Positions 8,061-18,290 of a DNA stretch of 28,770 nucleotides are shown one piece after another. The DNA is from Chloroflexota bacterium. GTDB taxonomy: Bacteria; Chloroflexota; UBA11872. Under the pieces are notes generated by a model. That model made no database searches. It was not told where the DNA came from and saw nothing but the letters and a program-made list of their open reading frames with translations. The translations under genes were made by a program, and so were the position numbers. The first letter of the stretch is position 1, and the number at the start of each line of letters is the position of its first letter. The stretch is taken from NCBI GenBank assembly GCA_026707185.1, contig JAPOXI010000058.1, forward strand, positions 1 through 28,770, given 5' to 3'.

Positions 8061-8952
8061 ATACGGCGAGGTAGCGGCGCACCGAGACGTAGCTCCCAAT
8101 GCTGCCAACCACCAGTCCGACCAACACAATGAAGACGGCCAGGTTGCGGACGAAGGACACATCGGTGGCGATGGGCAGGAACGAGATGATGCGCGTAACC
8201 GTGGGCGCCAGTTGCAGATAGATCACCACCAGGGCGACGGCAGCCAGCGTGGCGCCAACCAGACCGATGAACGCGCCCTCGATAATGAAGGGGCCTCGAA
8301 CGAACCAGTCGGTGGCGCCGACCAGCTTCATGATCTCGATTTCCTGGCGGCGAGCGTAGACGGCGATGCGGATGGTGTTGGCGATCACAAACAAGGCGAC
8401 GGCGGTGAGGGCGATGATCATGGCGGTGCCGGCAGCTCGTGAGACGTTGCTGATCGAAACGAGGCGCTCGACGACATCGAGGGGGACGGCGACGCTCTCG
8501 AACACCTCGGTCATACCGCGTAGCTCGTCGGCCAGCCCGGGAAGCACGGCGGGGTCATCCATTCGCAGCTCAACGCTCGCGGGCAGGGGGTTGGCCTGCA
8601 GAATGTCGATGACGTCGCGCTGGTCGAAGAAGCGTTCCCGGAAGATGCGCAGGGCGTCTTCCTTGGTGACGAAGAGGACTTCGCCCACGCCGGGTCGCTG
8701 CTCCAGATCCTGCATGATCTCGGTGACGCGGGACGGGCGGGCGTCGTCGCGGACGTAGGCGATCAGGTTGCTCTTGCGGCCGAGCGCCGTGACCATCTCG
8801 TTCAGGGTGTCGTTGATGGCTAGGAAGGCGGCCAGGGTGACCAGCATGACGGTGGTGGTCACCACGGCGCCCAACGTCATGGTGCGGTTGCGCCAGAGAC
8901 CCAGCATGGCCGCGCCAAGGACGTAGCGCAGAACGTTGAGCCTAGCCGTCAT
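8059..8952 (-). CDS. ftsX: Cell division ABC transporter permease FtsX
   Basis: The 297-residue protein has the FtsX topology: a cytoplasmic N-terminus, TM1 at about 25-47, a large extracellular domain (about 48-172), then TM2 (174-195), TM3 (222-247) and TM4 (268-290). The extracellular part contains the FtsX-like V-x-L-x-x-D strand and the KEDALRIFRERF stretch. The conserved cytoplasmic loop ARRQEIEIMKLVGATDWFVRGPF between TM2 and TM3 is the family hallmark. FtsX with FtsE is a mechanotransmission complex that activates periplasmic or wall hydrolases at division. The ATG at 8952 was chosen over a frame start 36 nt upstream, because it matches the family start and overlaps the ftsE stop by 11 nt. 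Unusually, an FtsE gene lies on each side. Confidence 0.93.
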   Translation of the reverse strand: MTARLNVLRYVLGAAMLGLWRNRTMTLGAVVTTTVMLVTLAAFLAINDTLNEMVTALGRKSNLIAYVRDDARPSRVTEIMQDLEQRPGVGEVLFVTKEDALRIFRERFFDQRDVIDILQANPLPASVELRMDDPAVLPGLADELRGMTEVFESVAVPLDVVERLVSISNVSRAAGTAMIIALTAVALFVIANTIRIAVYARRQEIEIMKLVGATDWFVRGPFIIEGAFIGLVGATLAAVALVVIYLQLAPTVTRIISFLPIATDVSFVRNLAVFIVLVGLVVGSIGSYVSVRRYLAV

Positions 8953-9622
8953 AACCGCCGCCGAGTTCGTCGCGCACCACCTGGCCATTCGCGATTTCGA
9001 TGACGCGGCGCCGCATGGTGTTCACGATCTCCCGGTTGTGGGTCGCCATCAGCACCGTTGCGCCGAGCGCGTTGATCCGGACCAATAGTTGAATCGTGTC
9101 CCAGCTCGTGGCGTGATCCAGGTTGCCGGTGGGCTCGTCGGCAACAAGGATCGGACAGCGCCGGACAATGGCACGTGCAATGGCCGTGCGCTGCTGCTCA
9201 CCGCCGGAGAGTTCGTGGGGATGATGGTCGGCGCGGTCGCTGAGCTGGACCAGGTCAAGCGCCTCGTCCACCCACGCGGCCGTGCGCCCATTGAATTCAC
9301 CGGTGGACTTGAGCACGAATTCCACGTTCTGCCGCACCGTGAAGGTGGGGAGTAGCTTGTAGTCCTGGTAAATCATGCCGACGCGACGTCGGAGCTTAGG
9401 CACCTCGCGGCGCGGTAGACGCGTGACGTCCGTGTTTTCGACGAAGACGCTGCCGCTATCGGGCATGGCGTCACGGTTGATCAGGCGAATCAGCGTAGTC
9501 TTGCCAGCCCCGCTGGGTCCCACAAGGAAGACGAACTCGCGCTCGTCGATTTGAAGGCTTACGTCGTCAAGGGCAACGGTCCCGCTGGGATACACCTTGG
9601 TGACGTTCTGCAGAACGATCAT
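8942..9622 (-). CDS. ftsE: Cell division ATP-binding protein FtsE
   Basis: The 226-residue protein is a canonical FtsE. It begins [14 protein letters not shown] and has Walker [10 protein letters not shown] (35-43), the Q-loop stretch [18 protein letters not shown], signature LSGGEQQR (138-145), Walker [13 protein letters not shown] (158-169, catalytic E163, intact D-loop) and H-loop H195. FtsE is the cytoplasmic ATPase that drives FtsX. The ATG at 9622 overlaps the upstream peptidase stop as ATGA. A longer frame to 9718 only reads through that peptidase gene. The gene ends inside the ftsX start, so ftsE and ftsX are translationally coupled. Confidence 0.95.
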   Translation of the reverse strand: MIVLQNVTKVYPSGTVALDDVSLQIDEREFVFLVGPSGAGKTTLIRLINRDAMPDSGSVFVENTDVTRLPRREVPKLRRRVGMIYQDYKLLPTFTVRQNVEFVLKSTGEFNGRTAAWVDEALDLVQLSDRADHHPHELSGGEQQRTAIARAIVRRCPILVADEPTGNLDHATSWDTIQLLVRINALGATVLMATHNREIVNTMRRRVIEIANGQVVRDELGGGYDG

Positions 9623-10836
9623 GTAGCGGCCAAAGGCAGCGCAATGGCCGCAGCGGTGGCTGGCACAGCGCGGCGCGCGCTGGATGTCGCGGCGTCCGAG
9701 CCAAGCGTAGCGAGCCATTGTCGCTCAAGCGCATCGAGTCCCACGCCGACGGACTGCCGAAGCGCACTGTCGTGTGACGCGCCGTCGCGATAGGCGTCCA
9801 GGATCTCGGAAATGGCCGAAGTGCCCCAACGGTCAATGATGAACTTGACGAAGGACCTGCTCTGGGCGTAGGCCAGCAGGGCACCGCCGCTCCGAACGGG
9901 GAACGACCCGGTGAGACCGCGCAAGGAAGTCAGCCGATCGGCTGCAAATGCCGCATCGACAATTGCGTCATAGGAAAACCGCTCGGCGAGCGAGCTCTCA
10001 ACAATGGTCGCCACGCCTTCGTGGAGCCAGCTGGGCAGGTTGCGCGGCGGCTCGCCGACAGCGTGTTCGATGGCGATGTGCGTCAACTCGTGGGCGATGG
10101 TGGAAGCAAGCGTGGTCCGTCCCCAATCGAATTCGGAGGCATAGAGCACGATCAGATTAAAGCGGGCGGCCGCCACGCCGCCCACCCAGGGACGCGTGCC
10201 ACCGCCCATGTCGGCACGCATCCGGGCATCGTCGGCGTAGAGAATCAAGCGGGTTCGTCGTTGAAGCGCTAAGTCGAAGTCAGCCTCGAGCACCTCGAGC
10301 CCGCGTCGAATGCCGGTCACGGCATCGGTCGCCAGATCGTTCCCTCCGGCGTACCACCAGATGTCCACCAGACCCTCTGACTGGGACTGCCAGGGAAGTT
10401 CGCGGTCGATATAGGTCACGGTGCTGGTTGACGTGCGGGCCGTGCCGTCCGCGCCGCGCACTTCGAAGCGGTATTCGATCTCGGCGCCCGGCAGCAAGGT
10501 TCCGCGGGGACGCCAGCGGTGCGAGGCCATGAGTCGTTGGTCTACGACCTCGAACGTGGCGCGTCCACGTCGAACAACCGCTCCGTCGCGAAGCCCGAAG
10601 ACTGTGGACACCCTCGAAGGAGCCGGGCCGGTCCAGGGCGCATCGAGGTGAAAGGTGATGGCGGACCGGATTTCCACGTCGGCGCCGAGATCGGCCTGGA
10701 TCGACGAAGCCGCCGTGACCGGCGAAAGTCCGAGGGTAAGCCAGGCCAGTCCGGCCGCTGCGACCCCGACCACGGCGAGCAAAACGCGATTCGGCAACCA
10801 GCGACTGGACGCACCGAGTGGCCGTCCTGACGTCAC
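9619..10836 (-). CDS. Membrane-anchored or secreted MA-like zinc metallopeptidase
   Basis: The 405-residue protein has an N-terminal hydrophobic segment (about 17-38) that can serve as signal peptide or anchor, then a beta-rich extracytoplasmic region (about 45-145). A gluzincin-type peptidase domain follows, with HELTH (249-253) and a downstream WLHEG (270-274) whose Glu273 fits the third zinc ligand. This two-motif layout is that of the peptidase MA-like family. The C-terminus is Ala-rich and hydrophobic. The start is a GTG at 10836 that overlaps the prfB stop (GTGA), and the end overlaps ftsE (ATGA). The placement suggests an envelope peptidase working with FtsEX, in the place where many genomes encode a PcsB/EnvC-like hydrolase activator. 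The substrate is unknown, and cell-wall peptides are only a guess. Confidence 0.82.
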   Translation of the reverse strand: MTSGRPLGASSRWLPNRVLLAVVGVAAAGLAWLTLGLSPVTAASSIQADLGADVEIRSAITFHLDAPWTGPAPSRVSTVFGLRDGAVVRRGRATFEVVDQRLMASHRWRPRGTLLPGAEIEYRFEVRGADGTARTSTSTVTYIDRELPWQSQSEGLVDIWWYAGGNDLATDAVTGIRRGLEVLEADFDLALQRRTRLILYADDARMRADMGGGTRPWVGGVAAARFNLIVLYASEFDWGRTTLASTIAHELTHIAIEHAVGEPPRNLPSWLHEGVATIVESSLAERFSYDAIVDAAFAADRLTSLRGLTGSFPVRSGGALLAYAQSRSFVKFIIDRWGTSAISEILDAYRDGASHDSALRQSVGVGLDALERQWLATLGSDAATSSARRAVPATAAAIALPLAAT

Positions 10837-11964
10837 GCGCCGGTCTCGTTTCCAGCGGAAATGGACGCGCGGAGCCAGGCCTCAATGAACGGGTCGATCC
10901 GCCCGTCCAGCACCGCGTCGGCATTGCCGACTTCGAGCCCGGTGCGCAGGTCCTTGACCTGGCGGTAAGGGTGCAGGACGTAAGAGCGAATCTGGCTGCC
11001 GAAGTCGACGGCAGCCTGGTCGCCGCGCAGGCGGGCCTGCTCGGCCTCGCGCTCGGCGATCTGGCGCTCCAGGAGACGTGCGCCGAGCATTTCCATGGCG
11101 ACTTCGCGGTTCTGATGCTGCGAGCGTTGATTCTGGCAGGAGACGACGATGCCGGTGGGCACATGACGGATGCGGACCGCCGAATCGGTCTTGTTGACGT
11201 ACTGGCCGCCGGCGCCGCTGGCGCGAAACGTCTCGACGCGCAGGTCCTCAGAACTGATCGCCACTTCGTCCACGTCCTCCAAGACAGGCACCACGTCGAC
11301 GCGAGCGAAGGAGGTGTGACGCCGGTTGCTCGCGTCAAACGGCGAAAGCCGAACGAGCCGGTGGACGCCGCGCTCGGCCTTGAGGTACCCATAGGCATAG
11401 CGGCCCGAGGCACGCAGCGTGGCGCTCTTGATGCCGGCCTCCTCGCCGTGCGAGATGTCCACGACGTCGGGCGCGAACGAGCGAGCGTCGGCCCAACGCG
11501 AGTACATGCGCAGCAGCATTTCGGCCCAGTCCTGGGATTCCGTGCCGCCGGCGCCGGACTGGACGGTCAGAAAGGCGTCGTGCTCGTCGTACTCCTCGCC
11601 CAGCAGGAGTTGAAACTCGAGCGACGCCAGGCGGTCTTCGAGCGCGGCGACTTCGCCGGCGATTTCCAGTTGAAGATCCGGGTCGTCCGGGTCCAGGAAC
11701 TCAACCAGCCCGACCACGTCGTCGGCCTGCGCGTCGAGTTCGTCCCAGAGGTCGACTTCATCCTTCACGCGCCGGTAGCGCCGCATGACGTCGCGGGCGC
11801 GATCCGCGTCGTCCCAGAGATCGGGGGCGGAGACCCGGCGGTCGAGTTCAGCTAGCGACTGGCGCTTTGCCGCCAGGTCAAAGATGCCTCCGTATCTCGG
11901 TCACGCGCTGCCGGGCACGGCGCGCGCGACCCTCGAGATCGGCGGTGTCGACAGCTTCAGTCAT
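10833..11964 (-). CDS. prfB: Peptide chain release factor 2, expressed through a programmed +1 frameshift
   Basis: RF2 releases peptides at UGA and UAA stops. The gene starts with ATG at 11964-11962. After 28 codons it meets an in-frame TGA (11880-11878) within the classic slippery site CTT-TGA-C, with an AGG four bases before CTT. A +1 shift joins it to the frame that runs to 10833, giving 376 residues against 365 in E. coli. The RF2-specific tripeptide SPF falls at 207-209 and the catalytic GGQ at 252-254, close to the E. coli positions 205-207 and 250-252. A conceptual start at 11786 would lose the N-terminal helices and is rejected. The gene lies 17 nt after secA, the usual secA-prfB order, and its own stop is TGA, overlapping the GTG of the next gene. 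Confidence 0.96.
11877..11887 (-). promoter_or_regulatory. RF2 autoregulatory frameshift site
   Basis: On the minus strand the mRNA reads AGG-CAT-CTT-TGA-C, with AGG as the internal Shine-Dalgarno-like element, CTT as the slippery codon (11883-11881) and TGA as the RF2-decoded stop (11880-11878). When RF2 is scarce the ribosome pauses at TGA, slips one base forward and reads GAC, making full-length RF2. The layout agrees with the established E. coli site, where the internal element is AGGGGG. Confidence 0.95.
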
Positions 11965-11981
11965 GGGACAGGAATTTCCGG

Positions 11982-14627
<2,646 letters not shown>

Positions 14628-14748
14628 GTCCGTGTATTAAGTGCCGTAGCGCCCGCGACGGGCGCGGGGCATCATTCGAGTATATCGAGAGGCCAGATGC
14701 GGACCGGGGCAATTGCCACCAGCCCACGGACGAGTCCCGGCAGCTGGG
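14628..14748 (-). promoter_or_regulatory. secA leader with a perfect 7-bp stem-loop and a candidate -10 element
   Basis: The gap between the alcohol dehydrogenase gene and secA holds no gene. On the minus strand a TATACT (14684-14679) resembles a sigma-70 -10 box, but no good -35 sits 16-18 nt upstream. Between it and the secA ATG lies GCGCCCG-TCG-CGGGCGC (14665-14649), a perfect 7-bp hairpin with a 3-nt loop. No T-run follows, so it is better read as a leader structure than as a terminator. Confidence 0.35.
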
Positions 14749-15918
14749 TCAGAGGTTGATGACGGCCTCGTAGAGTTCTTCGACTTCGGGCTGGGTGGCG
14801 AGGCGGGGGTTGTTGGCGGGGCTGCCGCTGGCGAGGGCGTCGCGGGCCATGGCGGGGGTGACGTCGCGGAAGCGAGATTCGTCGACGCCCCAGGCGCGGA
14901 GGGTGGGGACTTCGAGGTCGGCGGCCAAGTCGCTGACGATGGCGACGCCGGCTTCGGCGGCTTGCCTATCGTCGGTCTCGGTCGCGCCGAGGACGCGGGC
15001 GATGTGGGCGTAGCGGGGGATGTCGCCGCCGAGGCTGAAGTCCATGACGGTGGGCAGCAGCATGGCGTTGGAGAGGCCGTGGGGCACGTGGAAGTAGGCG
15101 CCGATGGGGCGCGACATGCCGTGCACCAGGGCGACGGAGGCGTTGTTGAAGGCCAGGCCGGCGTGTAGCGAGCCCACCAGCATTTGCTCGCGGGCCTCGG
15201 CGTCGTCGGGGTGGTGGTAGGCACGCGACATGTAGCGGCCGATGCGGTCAATGGCGTCGATGGCGAGGGCGTCGGTAATGGGGAAGCGGCGGCGTGAGAC
15301 GTAGGCCTCGATGCCGTGGGTGAGGGCGTCGAGCCCGGTGGATGCGGTAACGCCCGCGGGCATGGTGAAGGTGGGCTCGGGATCAATGATGGCGGCGGTG
15401 GGCACGAGGTAGGGGCTCATCAGGAGCATCTTCACGTCGCGGTCGGGGTCGGTGATGGCGACGCCGCGTGTGACTTCGCTGCCGGTGCCGGCGGTGGTGG
15501 GAATGGCGATGACCGGTACACCGGGGTCGGGGATACGGTCGTAGCCTTCGTAATCAGGGCCGTTGCCAGGATTGGTGTGCAGGACGGCGGCCAGCTTGGC
15601 GGTATCGAGGGCGCTGCCGCCACCGAAGCCAATCACCACATCGGCGTCGGCGGCGCGAATGGCGGCCAGGGCGGCGTCGACATCGCGGGTGGTGGGTTCG
15701 CCGGTGAGTTCGGCCAGGACGGTGGTGGTCACGTCGGCGTCGGCGGCCAGGGCTTCCAGCCGGGGCGCCCACTCAGAGTTGCCCATGACGCGGTCGGTGA
15801 TGATGGCGGCGCGTTCCGCGCCGAGCTCGCGCAGGGCGGCCGGCAGTTGGTTGAGGGCACCGCGCCCGACGTGAATGACCGGGGGTGCGCGGAAGTCTCG
15901 GCCCTGAGGCTCAGCCAT
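14749..15918 (-). CDS. Iron-containing (group III) alcohol dehydrogenase
   Basis: The 389-residue protein is a Fe-ADH family enzyme that oxidises alcohols or reduces aldehydes or maleylacetate with NAD(P). The N-terminal half binds the dinucleotide through GFGGGSALDTAK (97-108) and IPTTAGTGSEVT (139-150). The metal site is intact: D197 and H201 in GLDALTHGIEAY, H266 in ALVHGMSRPIGAYFH and H280 in VPHGLSNAM. The ATG at 15918 lies 10 nt after the sodC stop, and a longer frame to 16272 only reads through sodC. The family covers 1,2-propanediol, butanol, hydroxyacid-oxoacid and maleylacetate enzymes, and the substrate cannot be told here. It stands between a superoxide dismutase gene and secA, an unusual place for a catabolic enzyme. 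Confidence 0.9.
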   Translation of the reverse strand: MAEPQGRDFRAPPVIHVGRGALNQLPAALRELGAERAAIITDRVMGNSEWAPRLEALAADADVTTTVLAELTGEPTTRDVDAALAAIRAADADVVIGFGGGSALDTAKLAAVLHTNPGNGPDYEGYDRIPDPGVPVIAIPTTAGTGSEVTRGVAITDPDRDVKMLLMSPYLVPTAAIIDPEPTFTMPAGVTASTGLDALTHGIEAYVSRRRFPITDALAIDAIDRIGRYMSRAYHHPDDAEAREQMLVGSLHAGLAFNNASVALVHGMSRPIGAYFHVPHGLSNAMLLPTVMDFSLGGDIPRYAHIARVLGATETDDRQAAEAGVAIVSDLAADLEVPTLRAWGVDESRFRDVTPAMARDALASGSPANNPRLATQPEVEELYEAVINL

Positions 15919-15928
15919 GCTCAGCGCC

Positions 15929-16477
15929 CTACGCCCGCTTGATGACGCCGCAGGCCACGCGGTCGCCGGCGCCCGGCTCTGCACCGTACGTATCGGGCTT
16001 GGCGTGAATGATGATGGCGGACCCGTCGGCGTCGAACAGCGAATGATCGGCGCCGGCGTCCAGGGTGACGGCGGCGGTAAGGACGTCGGCGCGGGCGGCG
16101 CCGTCCGCCCCCGCGTAGATATTTGGCAAGTCGCCGGGGTGGGGTGTGTCGTTAACGAGGAGGCCGTGGCCAGTCTCGTCGGGATCGAAGTGACCGCCGG
16201 CCGCAGTGAAGTCCGGGGCGCAGGCACCGACGCTGTGAATGTGGAAGCCGTGGCCGCCAGCGGCCAGCCCATGCACGTCGGCCGCGACCAGGACGCCCGA
16301 CGGGACCTGCGTAAGCGTGACCGTGCCCATGGACGCGCCGTCAGACCCCGTCATCATTGCGACGGCCCGAGCACCCACGTCGGATGGCGCCGCCGGCTCG
16401 CCTTCACCGCACGCCGCCAGCGTCAGGAGCCCAACTGCCACAAGTCCAATCAGCGCGATCACGTGTCTGCGTCTCAC
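15929..16477 (-). CDS. sodC: Copper/zinc superoxide dismutase, predicted lipoprotein
   Basis: The 182-residue protein has a lipoprotein signal: MRRRH, a hydrophobic stretch and the lipobox LAAC with Cys23 as lipidation site. The mature domain carries the full Cu/Zn SOD ligand set: H79 and H81 in HGFHIH, bridging H96 in GGHFDPD, H104, H113 and D116 in HPGDLPN for zinc, and H158 in IIIHAKPD for copper. The disulfide cysteines (C86, C176 in ACGVI) and the active-site Arg of GDRVACGVI are also there. It would dismutate superoxide at the outer face of the membrane. It starts 75 nt after the dnaB stop and is followed 10 nt later by the alcohol dehydrogenase, so these two may form an operon inserted between dnaB and secA. 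Confidence 0.95.
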   Translation of the reverse strand: MRRRHVIALIGLVAVGLLTLAACGEGEPAAPSDVGARAVAMMTGSDGASMGTVTLTQVPSGVLVAADVHGLAAGGHGFHIHSVGACAPDFTAAGGHFDPDETGHGLLVNDTPHPGDLPNIYAGADGAARADVLTAAVTLDAGADHSLFDADGSAIIIHAKPDTYGAEPGAGDRVACGVIKRA

Positions 16478-16552
16478 GTCAAACTCCCTCGCGGCGCAAC
16501 CCGCGACCTCGACTCGGCTAGCTTCGCCTCATGGTATGCGGGTGCCAAGACC

Positions 16553-17905
16553 TCAGTAGTCACGCCGCGCGGTCTCCTCGAAACGACCTTGCGGGCGGAT
16601 GAAGCGCAGGTCCACGTTACCGACCGGGCCGTTGCGATGCTTGGCGATATCGAGCTTTAGGTCAATCGGTCGACCGATCGCCTCGTCATCGCCCGCCTCG
16701 GGTTCATGCAGGAACGCCACCAGATCAGCGTCCTGCTCGATCGACCCACTTTCGCGCAGGTCCGACAGACGGGGTCTGGAGTTCGGGCGCTGCTCCACGG
16801 CGCGGGAGAGCTGGGCGCAGGCAATGATGGGGATATTGAGTTCGCGGGCCAGGGCCTTGAGCGAGCGTGTGATTTCGGTGATTTCCTGGACGCGGTTCTC
16901 GCGGTGGCCGGAGGCCGTCATCAATTGCAGGTAGTCGACGACCAGCAGGCCAATGCTGTGTTCCAGCTTCATGCGCCGCGCCTTGCCGCGCAGCTCGAGC
17001 ACGCTGAGCGAGGGCGAGTCGTCGATGAAGATGGGGTATTCGGCCACGTCGCCCATGGTGCGCACGACGCGCTGGAGCTGGTCGTCGTCGAGGTTGCCGT
17101 CGCGAATGCGCATGGCGTCCATTCGCGCCTCGGTGCCAATCAGGCGCTGGACGATCTGCTCGGCCGGCATCTCAAGGGCGAAAAAGGCCACCGGGACGTC
17201 GTTCTGTTTGGCGGCGTGCAACCCGATGTTGAGCGAGAAGGCCGTTTTTCCGATGCCCGGGCGGGCGGCCAGGATGATCAAGTCGGAGCGTTGCAGACCG
17301 CCGGTGAGCGCATCGAGGCTGCGGAATCCGGTGGAGACCCCGGTGGGCACGCCGCGATGTTCCACGCGGAACATCAACTGGTCGCTGACCTCGTGCAGGA
17401 TGTCGCGAATCGGCAGGATGTCGCGGGTGTGGACCTCGTTGGCGATGCTGAAAATCAGACTCTCAGCCTCGTCCAGCACCTCTTCGGGCGCAGCTTCAGG
17501 GGCGTAGGCCGACGCCACCATGCGGGTGGCGCTCTGAATGATCTGCCGCAGGACGGACGTCCGCCGCACGATGGCGGCGTAGTGCTCCACGTGGAACGGT
17601 GAGGGGACGGCGGACGCCAGTTCCACAACACGGTCTTCGCCGCCCACGTCGGCCAGGGTGCCGTCGCGCGCCAGCTGGTCGCAGAGGGTGACGTAGTCGG
17701 TCTTCTCGTTGCGCGAGGCGAGCGTGGTGACGGCGTTGAAAATCGCCCGGTGCGCCTCGCGGTAGAAGTCGTCCGGCCCGATCTGGCCGGCGACGCGGGT
17801 GATCGCCTCGGGGTCAATGAGCAGGCTGCCGAGCAGCGAGCGTTCGGCGTCGATATTCTGCGGCGGCAGGCGGTCGGTGGCCGACGCCATGGGGGCCAGG
17901 GTCAA
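16553..17905 (-). CDS. dnaB: Replicative DNA helicase DnaB
   Basis: The 450-residue protein is the hexameric replicative helicase. The N-terminal domain starts RLPPQNIDAERSLLGSLLIDP, and the RecA-like motor follows with Walker A ARPGIGKT (214-221), the FFALEMP motif, Walker B-like LLVVDYLQLM and the C-terminal LSDLRESGSIEQDADLVAFLH and AKHRNGPVG motifs. No intein is present, although the Walker A site is a common insertion point. I keep the TTG at 17905 because AGGCGG lies 6 nt upstream; an ATG five codons later (17890) lacks a ribosome binding site. The gene is downstream of rplI as in many bacteria, but a 385 nt gap with DnaA-box-like sites separates them. Confidence 0.96.
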   Translation of the reverse strand: MTLAPMASATDRLPPQNIDAERSLLGSLLIDPEAITRVAGQIGPDDFYREAHRAIFNAVTTLASRNEKTDYVTLCDQLARDGTLADVGGEDRVVELASAVPSPFHVEHYAAIVRRTSVLRQIIQSATRMVASAYAPEAAPEEVLDEAESLIFSIANEVHTRDILPIRDILHEVSDQLMFRVEHRGVPTGVSTGFRSLDALTGGLQRSDLIILAARPGIGKTAFSLNIGLHAAKQNDVPVAFFALEMPAEQIVQRLIGTEARMDAMRIRDGNLDDDQLQRVVRTMGDVAEYPIFIDDSPSLSVLELRGKARRMKLEHSIGLLVVDYLQLMTASGHRENRVQEITEITRSLKALARELNIPIIACAQLSRAVEQRPNSRPRLSDLRESGSIEQDADLVAFLHEPEAGDDEAIGRPIDLKLDIAKHRNGPVGNVDLRFIRPQGRFEETARRDY

Positions 17906-18290
17906 CGCAGGCCGCCTGAGGAGCGATTCAGGATTGCAACTCGGGGTGTATTTGCTGGCGGGAGGAGATGGTTACGCAACCCGCCGGGTGCAGGCCACGG
18001 ACGGCTGTGTACGCACGGAACCGCTATGTCAATCCACCGTCAATGTTCGAGCGCCCCGAGCAAAGGTGTCCACACTTTCCACAGCGACAGGCATCCACCG
18101 TGGCTGTGGACAGACTCACGGTGTTTTCGCAGGAAGCAGCCACGTACGGCGTTGAACGAGCCACGGCTACCCACAGCGAACCGCCAGCTGCCTTGACCAA
18201 TTATCCACAGCTTAACTATGGGGGATTGACCATTACCGCTGCGAAGTCAGGTTGTTGCGAGACGTTCGCGCGCCGTGATTGGCGCTGTCC
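17906..18290. promoter_or_regulatory. Non-coding rplI-dnaB gap with a cluster of DnaA-box-like 9-mers
   Basis: No plausible gene lies here. One 9-mer matches the DnaA consensus exactly: TTATCCACA at 18201-18209. Others are close: CTTTCCACA (18075-18083, one mismatch to TTWTNCACA), GTGTCCACA (18066-18074), TGTGGACAG (18105-18113, reverse orientation) and CTACCCACA (18167-18175), each with two mismatches. Weaker ATCCACC cores stand at 18032-18038 and 18093-18099. The first two boxes are directly adjacent. The region also carries a small hairpin next to the rplI stop (GCGCC/GGCGC, 18270-18285). It may be a DnaA-responsive control region for dnaB or a replication origin. There is no strongly AT-rich unwinding stretch and no dnaA or dnaN in view. 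Confidence 0.55.
18201..18209 (+). promoter_or_regulatory. Consensus DnaA box
   Basis: TTATCCACA is an exact match to the high-affinity DnaA binding 9-mer. It is the strongest of about five similar sites upstream of dnaB. Confidence 0.6.

Noticed and set aside
8049..8162. N-terminal extension of the second ftsE-like gene
   Set aside because: It reads the ftsX 3' end out of frame. Homology begins exactly at the CTG.
15919..16272. N-terminal extension of the first Fe-ADH
   Set aside because: The residues are an out-of-frame reading of sodC, and the family start matches 15918.
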